The notes beneath the pieces are model-generated. The model did no database searches. It had not been told where the DNA came from and worked only from the letters and a program-made list of their open reading frames with translations. The position numbers and the translations under genes are program-made. 64,000 nucleotides of DNA from Candidatus Limnocylindrales bacterium. Its GTDB lineage: Bacteria; Desulfobacterota; Binatia; UBA1149; CAITLU01. The stretch covers positions 172,208 through 236,207 of the forward strand of contig DATNBU010000027.1 in assembly GCA_035571835.1 (NCBI GenBank). Direction: 5' to 3'. Below are positions 17,199-25,724 of this stretch, one piece after another (position 1 is the stretch's first letter; each line of letters begins with the position of its first letter).

Positions 17199-18388
17199 TG
17201 GACCCTCCTGTGTTCGGCAAGCGCAATCGCGCGCTGCATCAGCTCGGTACCCGGCGTCCATTCATAGTCGAGCCGGACGATTTCGGACGGAGATCCCTCC
17301 GAGTTGAGATGCTCGCGATAGTCGAGCGTCTGCTGCGATTCGTCGTCCGGATCGTCGATGAACTCGGTACCGACGGCGCGCATCTGTACCTCGGAGTTGA
17401 GCACGTCGCGGACGTACTGTCGGTGGCTCTCATACGAAATCGGATCGGGCAGCTCGGACGGCAGGATCTCGGCCGCGTCGCGCCCCTCGACGTTCTCGAA
17501 CTGCTTGATTGCCACCTGAAGCTGGCCAAGCTCGTAGTCGCAGAAGCGCTCCCACAGCGCGCGGATTCGAGGATTGGTTTCGCTCTGCGCGCAGCTCCAG
17601 TAGTTCCAGACTTCCGTCGCCTCGTGCAGGACCCATTTTTCGAGCCAGGTCTCGTTCGGATCGCTCAGGCACTCGTACTGCGTGACGTGCTGCTCTTCGA
17701 TGGATGCAATCTCCGCGTAGAGCTGTCGCGCGACCGGATCGGCAAAGATCGGACCGATGTTCATGTAGTAATTCCGCGTCTGCTGCTCTCCCGCCATGAT
17801 TGTGAGCGCATTGAGCTTGCTGAGCGGATCTGCGGTTTTTCGATTGTAGCTGCGGCGCAGGTCGTCGGTCGGATGGCGGTGCTCGACGATCGTACGACGG
17901 CCGGGAAGCACGTCGGTGTATCCCTGCAGGATCGTGTTCGAGTCTTTGCCTTCCAGCCGGTCGAGCAGCGCGCTGTAGGCATGCATGTGATCGAAGTCCT
18001 CGAGCAGGCCGAAGCGGTAGACCTGCGCGAGATACTCGTCGGGCTCATGCTGTGCAACGTGCGCCGTCACTTCTATGGCGACCTGCTCATAGCCGATCGT
18101 GGTTTCGATCGGCGAATGGTCAGGCGAGATGAGCCAGTTGACCATCGTTGCCTGATGATGGTCGATGCGGCGGACTTCAGCGGCCACGCGCTGCAGATCG
18201 CGATTCATGCGCGCCAGCGAATGCAGAAATACGCAAGCTTCGAGCTCGATGCCGTTCATGAGGATCACGCGCACCCTGGTGAATGCGTCGTCGTCGAGTT
18301 TGCTTATTGGCGGACTCACCAGCTCTCGCCATGTGAATCGCTGCCGGTCGATCGGAACGCCCTTTTGCTGAAGCAGATCGAGTGCCAT
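17195..18388 (-). CDS. Ferritin-like/helical protein (first of a coupled pair)
   Basis: 397 residues, all-helical by appearance, no signal peptide. Regions such as YRFGLLEDFDHMHAYSALLD, YAEIASIEEQHVTQYECLSD and EATEVWNYWSCAQSE carry the E...ExxH spacing of ferritin-like di-iron helices, and the second half (MAGEQQTRNYYMNIGP) suggests a second bundle. I know no assigned function. Start at 18388 follows a strong GGAGG. The coupling to the next ferritin-like gene through a TTGA overlap argues for a two-subunit complex. Confidence 0.72.
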   Translation of the reverse strand: MALDLLQQKGVPIDRQRFTWRELVSPPISKLDDDAFTRVRVILMNGIELEACVFLHSLARMNRDLQRVAAEVRRIDHHQATMVNWLISPDHSPIETTIGYEQVAIEVTAHVAQHEPDEYLAQVYRFGLLEDFDHMHAYSALLDRLEGKDSNTILQGYTDVLPGRRTIVEHRHPTDDLRRSYNRKTADPLSKLNALTIMAGEQQTRNYYMNIGPIFADPVARQLYAEIASIEEQHVTQYECLSDPNETWLEKWVLHEATEVWNYWSCAQSETNPRIRALWERFCDYELGQLQVAIKQFENVEGRDAAEILPSELPDPISYESHRQYVRDVLNSEVQMRAVGTEFIDDPDDESQQTLDYREHLNSEGSPSEIVRLDYEWTPGTELMQRAIALAEHRRVH

Positions 18389-18612
18389 GAGGACCTCCGT
18401 AATTGCGCGCCATGCTGCGGTTCAATCTCGAGGTCGGCAAGGCGATCGGACCCCCGGGGCGCGGGTTTATTTTTCGTCGCACCAATTTGCGGGTGCGATG
18501 CCGAGCACCGAGAGAAAGAGAGAGCCGCTATGCACGGTGTTACCAAGGGAGTGGGCGCCGCAGTGGCGTCGGTCGCGCGGTTTTGAGACAAGGCTGCCGG
18601 GCTAGGCCCACC

Positions 18613-19611
18613 ATGCGAACGCGTCGCTTCCTGTTCGTCGCTCTTCTGCTGCACTGCGCGCCGGCGTCAGCATCGGCACTTGCGCAAGACGCGCCGTGCC
18701 TCGATCCCCTGACGCTCGAGAACGGACGCAGCTACCGCCTTTCGGAAGAGATCCTGCTCGCGCCGTCAGCGGCCGCGCAGCCGGACCGGGCCGTCGGATT
18801 CATTCCGAGCGGCCTGGAGTTCACGATCGCCCGGGTCGTGCACCAAGGCGATACGACCTTCTACTACATAAGAACCGACGACTTCCGCTGGGGCTGGGTC
18901 GGCTCGAGGCTCCTCGCCGACAAGGACGTGGAAACCGCCGAAGGCCCGCCGCCGGACGCCGACGAGCAGATGCGTGTGCGACAGGGCCTCGACGAGATCG
19001 CGCGCGACTACGCGGCGCTCGGCAACTCGCCGTCGGTCAGGCAGCTGGTCGCGCTCGATGTGCGCATCCGAAAGCTCGTGAAGGAGAGAAGCTGCTGCGG
19101 GTTCGACACCTGGCTCGATCCGGCGACCACCTCCGCCACCGGAACCTACGTCGGACACTATGCGACCCTCGGATACACGGGCAAGCTTCTCGGCGAGGCG
19201 CACCGGATCGATCCGAGGTCGCCCCTGCGCGCGAGCACTTTGTATTCCACCGTCGAGCGCTACCCCGACGAAATGAAGGAGTCCGAGACTCCGGACCTGC
19301 CGTCAGCGATCGCCTATCTGCGCGAGTTCCCGAAAGGCCCCTTCGCCGCCGACGCAGCGATGGCCCTCGCCAAAGCGTATGCGGACGCCTGGTCGAGCCT
19401 GGGTAGCGAAGAGAACGCGTACTGCATGCCCCATCAGCTCGGCGACGTGAAGAACCGGACCGGGCGCGATCAGCGGGCTTACGCAAAAAAGATGGCAGAG
19501 AGCTGGTTTCAAAGGTCGTTCCGGCTGCGAAAGCCCACGTCGGACGAACGCGCCGCCTACGAGGAATGGCACGGTTCGGATTCGTACTTCTTTTTCAACT
19601 GCCCGTGCTAG
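18613..19611 (+). CDS. Exported hypothetical protein with SH3-like N-terminus
   Basis: 332 residues. Signal peptide MRTRRFLFVALLLHCAPASASALA. Residues 40-105 look like a small SH3b-type barrel (AVGFIPSGLEFTIARVV; FYYIRTDDFRWGWVGSRLL), a fold used in periplasmic and cell-wall binding. The rest, about 115-330, is helical and includes a TPR-like segment (FPKGPFAADAAMALAKAYAD). A short CCGF motif lies in the middle. No catalytic motif was recognised; a periplasmic envelope-associated role is a guess. Convergent with the Hsp20 gene. Confidence 0.72.
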   Translation: MRTRRFLFVALLLHCAPASASALAQDAPCLDPLTLENGRSYRLSEEILLAPSAAAQPDRAVGFIPSGLEFTIARVVHQGDTTFYYIRTDDFRWGWVGSRLLADKDVETAEGPPPDADEQMRVRQGLDEIARDYAALGNSPSVRQLVALDVRIRKLVKERSCCGFDTWLDPATTSATGTYVGHYATLGYTGKLLGEAHRIDPRSPLRASTLYSTVERYPDEMKESETPDLPSAIAYLREFPKGPFAADAAMALAKAYADAWSSLGSEENAYCMPHQLGDVKNRTGRDQRAYAKKMAESWFQRSFRLRKPTSDERAAYEEWHGSDSYFFFNCPC

Positions 19612-19694
19612 TCACGCGGCGCACGTTTCGTGCGCACGGCGCAGATGGCCCTGACTCGGTCCCAATGGATTGTTCCCCTGCGTGCTGGCCGAAA

Positions 19695-19729
19695 CGTGCC
19701 GGCCACAAGCCAATCTCGTGGCCGGCACG
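19695..19729 (-). terminator. Candidate transcription terminator hairpin
   Basis: A perfect 12-base-pair inverted repeat (19695-19706 with 19718-19729, core GTGCCGGCCAC) with an 11-base loop lies between convergent genes. Read on the minus strand it is followed by TTTC, a weak U-tract, so it most likely ends the Hsp20 transcript; on the plus strand there is no T-run. Confidence 0.55.
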
Positions 19730-19776
19730 CCGTGCTCCTTGCGCTGCTCGCGCATGATCCTTGCGTTGCTCGCGCC

Positions 19777-20550
19777 TCAGGCACGCGAGCCACTGTGCGA
19801 TCCGCCGCTTTCCGAAGGGCTGCGCTGCGAATCGCTTTGCGAATAGCCGCGCTGTGGTGAAGAGCCCTGCGAATAGCCGCTCTGTGAGCCGCCCTGCGTG
19901 TAGCCGCTTTCGGAAGAACTCGACGATGCGCCCTGCGACTGTCCGCTGTGCGATATCTGCGCAGGATCGCCCTCCTGCACCTCGATCTTCTTGCCGCGCG
20001 ACTGCTGCTGCTGCGGCATCGCCATGCTGATCTCGAGGACGCCATTCGAGAACGTCGCCTTCGCCTGTTCCGGATTCACGCCTTCGGGCAACGGAATCAC
20101 CCGATAGAACCGGCCGTAGCTGCGCTCCGTGCGATAGAAGCCTTCCCGCTTGTCCTCATGCTCCTGCATGCGTTCGCCGGAGAGCACCAGCTGGTCGTCT
20201 TCGATCTCGACCTGGATCTGGTCCTTGTTCATTCCAGGAACTTCGGCTCGCACGATGAGCTGGCCACCACGCTCGAGCACTTCGACGGGCGGGATCCAGT
20301 TCGTGGATCCGAGTTGCTGGCGACCCTGACTCTGCGGGGCACTCCATCCCGGCTGTTCGATGAACAGCTGATCGAGATCTTCCATGAACCGTCGCATGAA
20401 GGTGAACGGGTTAAGCGGAAGCGTAAATGCACCGGTTCGGCCTTCAAGTCGCATAACGCCGCGCCCGCTTTCACCCGGCCGTGTCATTTCGCCGCTTCGC
20501 TGCTGCTCACCGGATTGCTGCTGATTTCTGCTGTCCCTTGTCTGAGCCAT
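19777..20550 (-). CDS. Hsp20/alpha-crystallin small heat-shock protein with long low-complexity tail
   Basis: 257 residues, much longer than the usual 140-170. The alpha-crystallin domain is clear at about 88-185 (ERGGQLIVRAEVPGMNKDQI; LVLSGERMQEHEDKREGFYR; SYGRFYRVIPLPEGV; FSNGVLEISMAMP). The N-terminus is Gln/Arg/Gly-rich (RDSRNQQQSGEQQRSGEM). After the domain about 60 residues are almost only Ser, Gly, Gln, Tyr and Pro with repeats like SGYSQGS and RGYSQSD, which looks disordered and phase-separation-prone. Small heat-shock proteins hold unfolding proteins in the cytoplasm. Start follows AGGAGG. Confidence 0.92.
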   Translation of the reverse strand: MAQTRDSRNQQQSGEQQRSGEMTRPGESGRGVMRLEGRTGAFTLPLNPFTFMRRFMEDLDQLFIEQPGWSAPQSQGRQQLGSTNWIPPVEVLERGGQLIVRAEVPGMNKDQIQVEIEDDQLVLSGERMQEHEDKREGFYRTERSYGRFYRVIPLPEGVNPEQAKATFSNGVLEISMAMPQQQQSRGKKIEVQEGDPAQISHSGQSQGASSSSSESGYTQGGSQSGYSQGSSPQRGYSQSDSQRSPSESGGSHSGSRA

Positions 20551-20929
20551 CGTTTTATCCTCCTGCTGGAGTGTTGCTCGATCTTCTTTCTGACGACGGA
20601 CCGCCAGCGGCGAAGCTGACGCCGCCGTTCAACGCTCAAACGTTAACCAGTATTCGGCCGTCGCAAACCCGCATCAGTGGCGGTGGAAGATGTTTCGTAC
20701 GCGGAGGAACGCGCCACAGTCGGCCACTGGCGCGTGGTGTGTTTGCTCCACCACGGATGCGTCGGCTGACGGTTTCGCTGCGCTCGACCGCGTGGGTAAA
20801 GCTTGCCAGAGAAAGTAGAAGCCGCTAGTCGGCTTGTTATCGCGCCCAACATTCCCGCCGAGGCCGATTCTTCAGCTCGGGTTGGGAAGCCTTCAGCGAC
20901 GGATCGACACGAACAAGGAGGCAGCACTC
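20551..20929. other. Intergenic region between divergent genes
   Basis: About 380 bases between the Hsp20 gene (minus) and the isochorismatase-like gene (plus); must contain both promoters. No heat-shock (sigma32 or CIRCE) element could be identified with confidence. No gene seen. Confidence 0.5.
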
Positions 20930-21577
20930 ATGGCATCGGTGATCCACGGCCTGCTCACCCCGGAGGAATCCGTCCTCGCTCTCATCGACTACCAGCCGCA
21001 GATGAGCTTCGGTATCCAGAGCCACTCGCGGCTTTTCACGCTGAACAACGCAGTCGCACTCGCGAAGACCGCAAAACTCTTCCAGGTGCCCGTCGTACTC
21101 ACGACCGTCGCAGCGAAATCGTTCAGCGGCGACATGCTGCCCGAGTTGCAGTCTGTGTATCCTGATCAGTCGCCGATCGACCGAACCAGCATGAACTCGT
21201 GGGAAGACGACAACTTCCGTAACGCGATCAAGAAGACGGGCCGTAAAAAGCTGATCATCGCTGGATGGTGGACCGAGGTCTGCGCGTGTTTCCCGACGAT
21301 CCAGGCATTGCAGGAAGGATACGAAGTCTACGTTCCGACAGACGCATGCGGCGACATCAGCATCGAAGCCCACGAGCGCGCCGTGCAGCGAATGATCCAG
21401 GCAGGCGCCGTCCCCATGACCAGCTTCCAGGTGATGTACGAGTTCCAGCGAGACTGGGGCCGCTCTGCCACGTACGAAGGCTGCATGGACATTCAGAAAG
21501 CTCACTCCGACTACGGCATCGGCATCCGCTATGCGAAGGCGATCCTCGGAGAGCATGCCAGCGAAGGTGGTCACTAG
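20930..21577 (+). CDS. Isochorismatase-like cysteine hydrolase (YcaC type)
   Basis: 215 residues. The three catalytic positions of the cysteine-hydrolase superfamily are visible: Asp in ALIDYQPQM near residue 20, Lys in GRKKLIIAGWWTEVC and Cys in the same segment (TEVCACF). The pattern TGRKKLIIAG-WWTEVCACF matches YcaC-type hydrolases rather than true isochorismatases; their natural substrate is not known. Start at 20930 follows GGAGG. The amidohydrolase gene begins 42 bases later on the same strand, so the two, and probably the porin gene after them, form an operon. Confidence 0.9.
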   Translation: MASVIHGLLTPEESVLALIDYQPQMSFGIQSHSRLFTLNNAVALAKTAKLFQVPVVLTTVAAKSFSGDMLPELQSVYPDQSPIDRTSMNSWEDDNFRNAIKKTGRKKLIIAGWWTEVCACFPTIQALQEGYEVYVPTDACGDISIEAHERAVQRMIQAGAVPMTSFQVMYEFQRDWGRSATYEGCMDIQKAHSDYGIGIRYAKAILGEHASEGGH

Positions 21578-21619
21578 AGCCCGAACACCAGCTCACTGCT
21601 GTCGGTGACAGGAGGCCGC

Positions 21620-23497
21620 ATGGCCGCAGGTTCGTACAGCAACCAGGCAACCGCGAATACGGCGCGGCTCATCCTGACGAACGCGAAAATTGCGACACAG
21701 GACGACCGGCGATCCTTCGCGCGTGCGGTCGCGATGGAGGGCGGCAGGTTTCTTGCCGTCGGCACCGACGAGGAGGTGCTCGCTTATCGCGATGCTCATA
21801 CGACGGTGATCGATGCGCGCGGACGAACGATCATCCCCGGACTCATCGACTCGCACCTGCACCTCATCCGCGGCGGCCTCTCGTACAACACGGAGCTTCG
21901 CTGGGACGGAGTTCCGTCGCTGTCCGACGCGTTGCGGATGCTGAAGGAGCAGGCAAAGCGCACTCCTCCAGGACAGTGGGTTCGAGTGATCGGCGGGTGG
22001 AGCGAGTTTCAGTTCGCCGAGCGGCGAATGCCGACTCTGGCTGAGATCAATGCGATCTCGTCCGACGTCCCGGTGTTCATCCTTCACCTGTATGACCGCG
22101 CGCTTCTGAACGGCGCTGCCGTGCGTGTGCTCGGCTATACGAAGGATACGCCGGAACCCGCGGGCGGCCACATCGAGCGGGACAAGGCCGGCAATCCAAC
22201 GGGCCTCCTGATCGCCGCGCCCAATGCGGCCATTCTGTACGGTTCGATCGCTGCAGCGCCGAAGCTTTCGCTCGAGCATCAATACAACAGCTCACGTCAC
22301 TTCATGCGCGAGATGAACCGGCTCGGCATCACGGGCTGTGTCGATGCCGGAGGCGGGTACCAGCGTTATCCCGAAGATTACGAAGTGATGACCGAGTTGC
22401 ATCGGCGCGGCGAGATGACGGTGCGGATCTCGTACAATCTGTTCACCCAGCATGCGAAGGACGAGCTTGCCGATTTTTCGAAATGGACGAGCACCGAGCG
22501 TTACCGCCAGGGAGACGACATGTACCGGCTGAACGGCGCGGGCGAGATGCTCACGTTCTCGGCAGCCGATTTCGAGGATTTTTTGCAACCGCGTCCCGAC
22601 CTGTCGCCGGATCTCGAGCCGGAGCTCACTGCCGTCGTGCGGCTCCTCGCGGAGAAACGCTGGCCGTTTCGCCTGCACGCGACATACGACGAATCGATCA
22701 CGCGTTTCCTCAACGTGTTCGAGGCCGTCGATCGCGACGTCCCATTCGGAGACCTGCGCTGGTTCTTCGATCATGCGGAAACCGTCTCCGAGAAGAATCT
22801 TGATCGCATCAAGGCGCTGGGCGGCGGAATTGCAGTGCAGCATCGCATGGCGTTCCAGGGTGAGTACTTCATGGACCGCTACGGCGAAGCCGCCGTGAGC
22901 CAATCGCCGCCGATCCGAAAAATGCTCGATCGCGGCATCCCGGTCGGCGCCGGCACGGACGGAACCCGCGTCGCCAGTTATAATCCGTTCGTGTCCCTTT
23001 ACTGGATGGTCAGCGGACGCACCGTGGGCGGCACGGCGATGTATGGCGAGGAAAACCGTCTCGACCGTATGGGAGCACTGCGGCGGTACACGGTCGGAAG
23101 TGCCTGGTTCAGCGGTGACGAAGCGATCAAAGGAGCCATCATGCCGGGGCGTCTCGCGGATCTCGCGGTGCTTACGAACGATTACTTCGAAATACCCGAA
23201 GGCGAGATCAAAGGTCTCGAATCGGTGCTTACCGTTGTCGGCGGAAACATCGTCTACGCCGCCGGTGACTTTGCCGGCTTTGCGCAGAAGGCGCTTCCGG
23301 TCCTCCCGGAATGGTCGCCGGTCGCGCACTACGGTGGTTATCGGAACGCAGACGTTGCGGCCGCGGCGCACGCGAAATCTCACGCCCACGGCGCGCACCA
23401 ACACTGGAGATCGGTGTCGCACGGTTCAGGCGGAACGGGCATGCGCGAGTTTGCCGCAGGCATGTGGGGCTCTGGCTGCCCGTGCTGGGCGTTCTGA
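21620..23497 (+). CDS. Amidohydrolase family protein (YtcJ-like)
   Basis: 625 residues. The metal-binding start of the amidohydrolase barrel is IPGLIDSHLHLIRGG (HxH near residue 75), with further ligands in RWFFDHAETVSEKN and, near the end of the barrel, GAGTDGTRVASYNPF. The architecture and length fit the YtcJ/NfdA group of exo-type amidohydrolases that cleave N-formyl or amide bonds of small molecules. The C-terminus is odd: a His/Ala-rich stretch (HAKSHAHGAHQHW) and a final GCPCWAF, possibly a metal-binding tail. Start set by AGGAGG four bases upstream of ATG 21620. Confidence 0.9.
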   Translation: MAAGSYSNQATANTARLILTNAKIATQDDRRSFARAVAMEGGRFLAVGTDEEVLAYRDAHTTVIDARGRTIIPGLIDSHLHLIRGGLSYNTELRWDGVPSLSDALRMLKEQAKRTPPGQWVRVIGGWSEFQFAERRMPTLAEINAISSDVPVFILHLYDRALLNGAAVRVLGYTKDTPEPAGGHIERDKAGNPTGLLIAAPNAAILYGSIAAAPKLSLEHQYNSSRHFMREMNRLGITGCVDAGGGYQRYPEDYEVMTELHRRGEMTVRISYNLFTQHAKDELADFSKWTSTERYRQGDDMYRLNGAGEMLTFSAADFEDFLQPRPDLSPDLEPELTAVVRLLAEKRWPFRLHATYDESITRFLNVFEAVDRDVPFGDLRWFFDHAETVSEKNLDRIKALGGGIAVQHRMAFQGEYFMDRYGEAAVSQSPPIRKMLDRGIPVGAGTDGTRVASYNPFVSLYWMVSGRTVGGTAMYGEENRLDRMGALRRYTVGSAWFSGDEAIKGAIMPGRLADLAVLTNDYFEIPEGEIKGLESVLTVVGGNIVYAAGDFAGFAQKALPVLPEWSPVAHYGGYRNADVAAAAHAKSHAHGAHQHWRSVSHGSGGTGMREFAAGMWGSGCPCWAF

Positions 23498-23519
23498 CGA
23501 GCGGCAGCATGGACGGTGT

Positions 23520-24956
23520 GTGAGGCGCGCTTCCTGCTGCCTCCTGCTCGTCGGTATCTGCGGCTGCATGCAGGGATCCGGGCGTGCTGAAGCCGGCAAA
23601 CCGGTCGCACTTCCTGCGCTGTCGGCGTACCGCTACGATGAGGACTACAGTTTTCTGAAGGACGAGGATCTGCGTTCTCATGCGGAGCCCCTGTCGCTTG
23701 CGCCGCTCAAGTACGTGCGGCTCGGCAGCGACTCTTCGAACTACCTTTCCGTCGGAAGCGAAGTGCGGCTGCGCTACGAATACTACAAGAACAACCAGTG
23801 GGGGCAGGGGCCCCAGGATCATGGCGGCTACGTCTGGGGCCGGCTTCTTCCGTACGCCGATCTGCACATCGGGCCGTATTTCCGCGCATTCGCCCAGGCC
23901 ATTGCGGCGTATGAGTGGGGCGACGCTGCGGGAGTTTCTCCGCCGGACGAAGACCAGCTCGATCTTCTCCAGGGATTCATCGACGTGCGGCTACCGGCCG
24001 GCGACAAGACAACGCTGCTCGTTCGCGGCGGTCGTCAGCTCCTTCACTACGGATCAGAACGGCTGATCGGACTTCGCTACGGACCAAACGTGCCGCAGCC
24101 GTTCGACGCGGTGCTGCTGCGACTGGAACACGGGCCGTGGCGCGTCGATGCATTCTATGCGCGACCGGTCGAGATCGGACGCGGCACGTGGGACGACGAA
24201 GCCGACGATACGCAGGACGCATGGTCGCTCTACGCGACGCGAGCGCTGCCTTTGCTGGGCGAAGGAAGCGGCGTCGACGTCTATTACATCGGTTATCGCG
24301 ACGACCGGGCCGCATTCGCGCAGGGCGAGGGAAGGGAACGAAGGCATACGGTAGGCGTGAGATGGTTCGGCGCTGCTGCCGGCTACGACTGGAATTGCGA
24401 AGGGTTTTATCAGTTCGGTTCGTTCGACAACTCTTCAGCGAACGGAGAGATCTCAGCCTGGTCGCTCGCATCGAGCTCCGGCTACACATTCGGAGGCGCG
24501 CGACTGCAGCCGCGCATCGGACTCAAAGCGAACGTCATCAGCGGCGATGACGACGCGGGGGATCCGGACCTTCAGACGTTCAACGCACTTTTCCCGAAGG
24601 GGAAGTACTTCGGCGAGATCGGGCTTCTCGGTCCGTACAACCTCGTCAATGTCCACCCGACGCTGCTGCTCAATCTCACCGGGAAGCTCACACTCGACGT
24701 CGCGTCGGTCTTCTACTGGCGCTACAGCACGCACGACGGAATCTACGACAATGCCGGAAACGTCATTCGCGACGGTGCCGACAGCGGCAAACGCTTCATC
24801 GGGTCACAGCTCGAGGCGCTGTTTACCTACGCATTCATCCGGGAGATCGAGGCTTCCGCTTCGTACAGTGTGTTCATCCCCGGCAGCTTCATCGACGACA
24901 CCGGTCCGGGCAAAGTGGTCCAGTTCGTTGGGCTCGAAGTCGGCTACAAGTTCTGA
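23520..24956 (+). CDS. Outer-membrane porin, alginate-export type
   Basis: 478 residues from a GTG start, 22 bases after the amidohydrolase gene. Signal peptide (RRASCCLLLVGICGCMQGS), then a series of amphipathic strands with aromatic girdles typical of beta-barrels (SEVRLRYEYYKNNQWGQGP; GGYVWGRLLPYADLHIGPYF; RGGRQLLHYGSERLIGLRYG), ending in VQFVGLEVGYKF with a terminal Phe as outer-membrane proteins require. The pattern matches the alginate_exp (PF13372) family seen in many soil bacteria as a general porin. With the two hydrolase genes upstream it probably admits their substrate. Confidence 0.85.
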   Translation: MRRASCCLLLVGICGCMQGSGRAEAGKPVALPALSAYRYDEDYSFLKDEDLRSHAEPLSLAPLKYVRLGSDSSNYLSVGSEVRLRYEYYKNNQWGQGPQDHGGYVWGRLLPYADLHIGPYFRAFAQAIAAYEWGDAAGVSPPDEDQLDLLQGFIDVRLPAGDKTTLLVRGGRQLLHYGSERLIGLRYGPNVPQPFDAVLLRLEHGPWRVDAFYARPVEIGRGTWDDEADDTQDAWSLYATRALPLLGEGSGVDVYYIGYRDDRAAFAQGEGRERRHTVGVRWFGAAAGYDWNCEGFYQFGSFDNSSANGEISAWSLASSSGYTFGGARLQPRIGLKANVISGDDDAGDPDLQTFNALFPKGKYFGEIGLLGPYNLVNVHPTLLLNLTGKLTLDVASVFYWRYSTHDGIYDNAGNVIRDGADSGKRFIGSQLEALFTYAFIREIEASASYSVFIPGSFIDDTGPGKVVQFVGLEVGYKF

Positions 24957-25073
24957 AGAGTGGACCGATAAGAGAAGTCCAGAGGCCTTCAAATCGAGAA
25001 CCTCAGGAGAGAACGAGATGTCGAACGGTCACAGAGCTCTGAGCTCACCAGCCTGTCGCAGATTTCCCCGGAG

Positions 25074-25628
25074 ATGAGTACCGCCATGCCGATCCACGTC
25101 GCCATCACTCGCCGAGTTGCCCCGGGTCGGGAAGAGGAATTCCAGAAAGGACTGCGCGAGTTCTTCGAGAAGTCGTTCTCTGCGCCAGGCGTGCTCGGTG
25201 CTTACATGCTCGTGCCGCCGCCCGGCAGCGATTCGCGCGAGTTCGGCATTCTGCGAACCTTCGCGAGCGCGGCCGAGCGGGATGCCTTCTACAGTTCGGC
25301 CATGTTCCTGGAATGGGACCGCAAGGCGGCTGGTCTCACCGAAGGCGATGCACGCTACAGGGATCTGCACGGCCTGGAGGCGTGGTTCCGATCGCCGAAC
25401 CCTCCGCCCCGATGGAAGATGGCGATAGTAACGTTTCTCGGCGTCTTCCCGGTGGCGACGACGCTGAACCTCACGCTGGCGCCCGCGCTTCGATCCATGC
25501 CGTTCCCGCTGAGCGGCGTTGTCCTCAATGCGTGCGTGGTTGCGCTGCTTACGTGGGTCGTGATGCCGTTCCTCGTGCGAACGATGCACGGATGGCTGCA
25601 TGCCGAAGGAAGCGGAGCATCGTCGTAA
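25074..25628 (+). CDS. ABM-domain protein with two membrane helices
   Basis: 184 residues. The N-terminal 95 residues fit the antibiotic biosynthesis monooxygenase-like ferredoxin fold (VAITRRVAPGREEEFQKGLR; RTFASAAERDAFYSSAMFLE). The C-terminal third has two predicted membrane helices (MAIVTFLGVFPVATTLNLTL; GVVLNACVVALLTWVVMPFL). This ABM-plus-2TM layout is a known but uncharacterised type, often annotated as a stress or heme-linked protein. ATG 25074 follows GGAG closely; ATG 25086 is the alternative. Convergent with pgi. Confidence 0.85.
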   Translation: MSTAMPIHVAITRRVAPGREEEFQKGLREFFEKSFSAPGVLGAYMLVPPPGSDSREFGILRTFASAAERDAFYSSAMFLEWDRKAAGLTEGDARYRDLHGLEAWFRSPNPPPRWKMAIVTFLGVFPVATTLNLTLAPALRSMPFPLSGVVLNACVVALLTWVVMPFLVRTMHGWLHAEGSGASS

Positions 25629-25724
25629 GCCTCTCGCGCATCGCGCCATCCGTACCTCGTGCCGAAGGCGCTACCCCGGGGCGCGAGTATTCGGGCGGGG
25701 AGGATGGCGAAGCCCTGATCGGCC

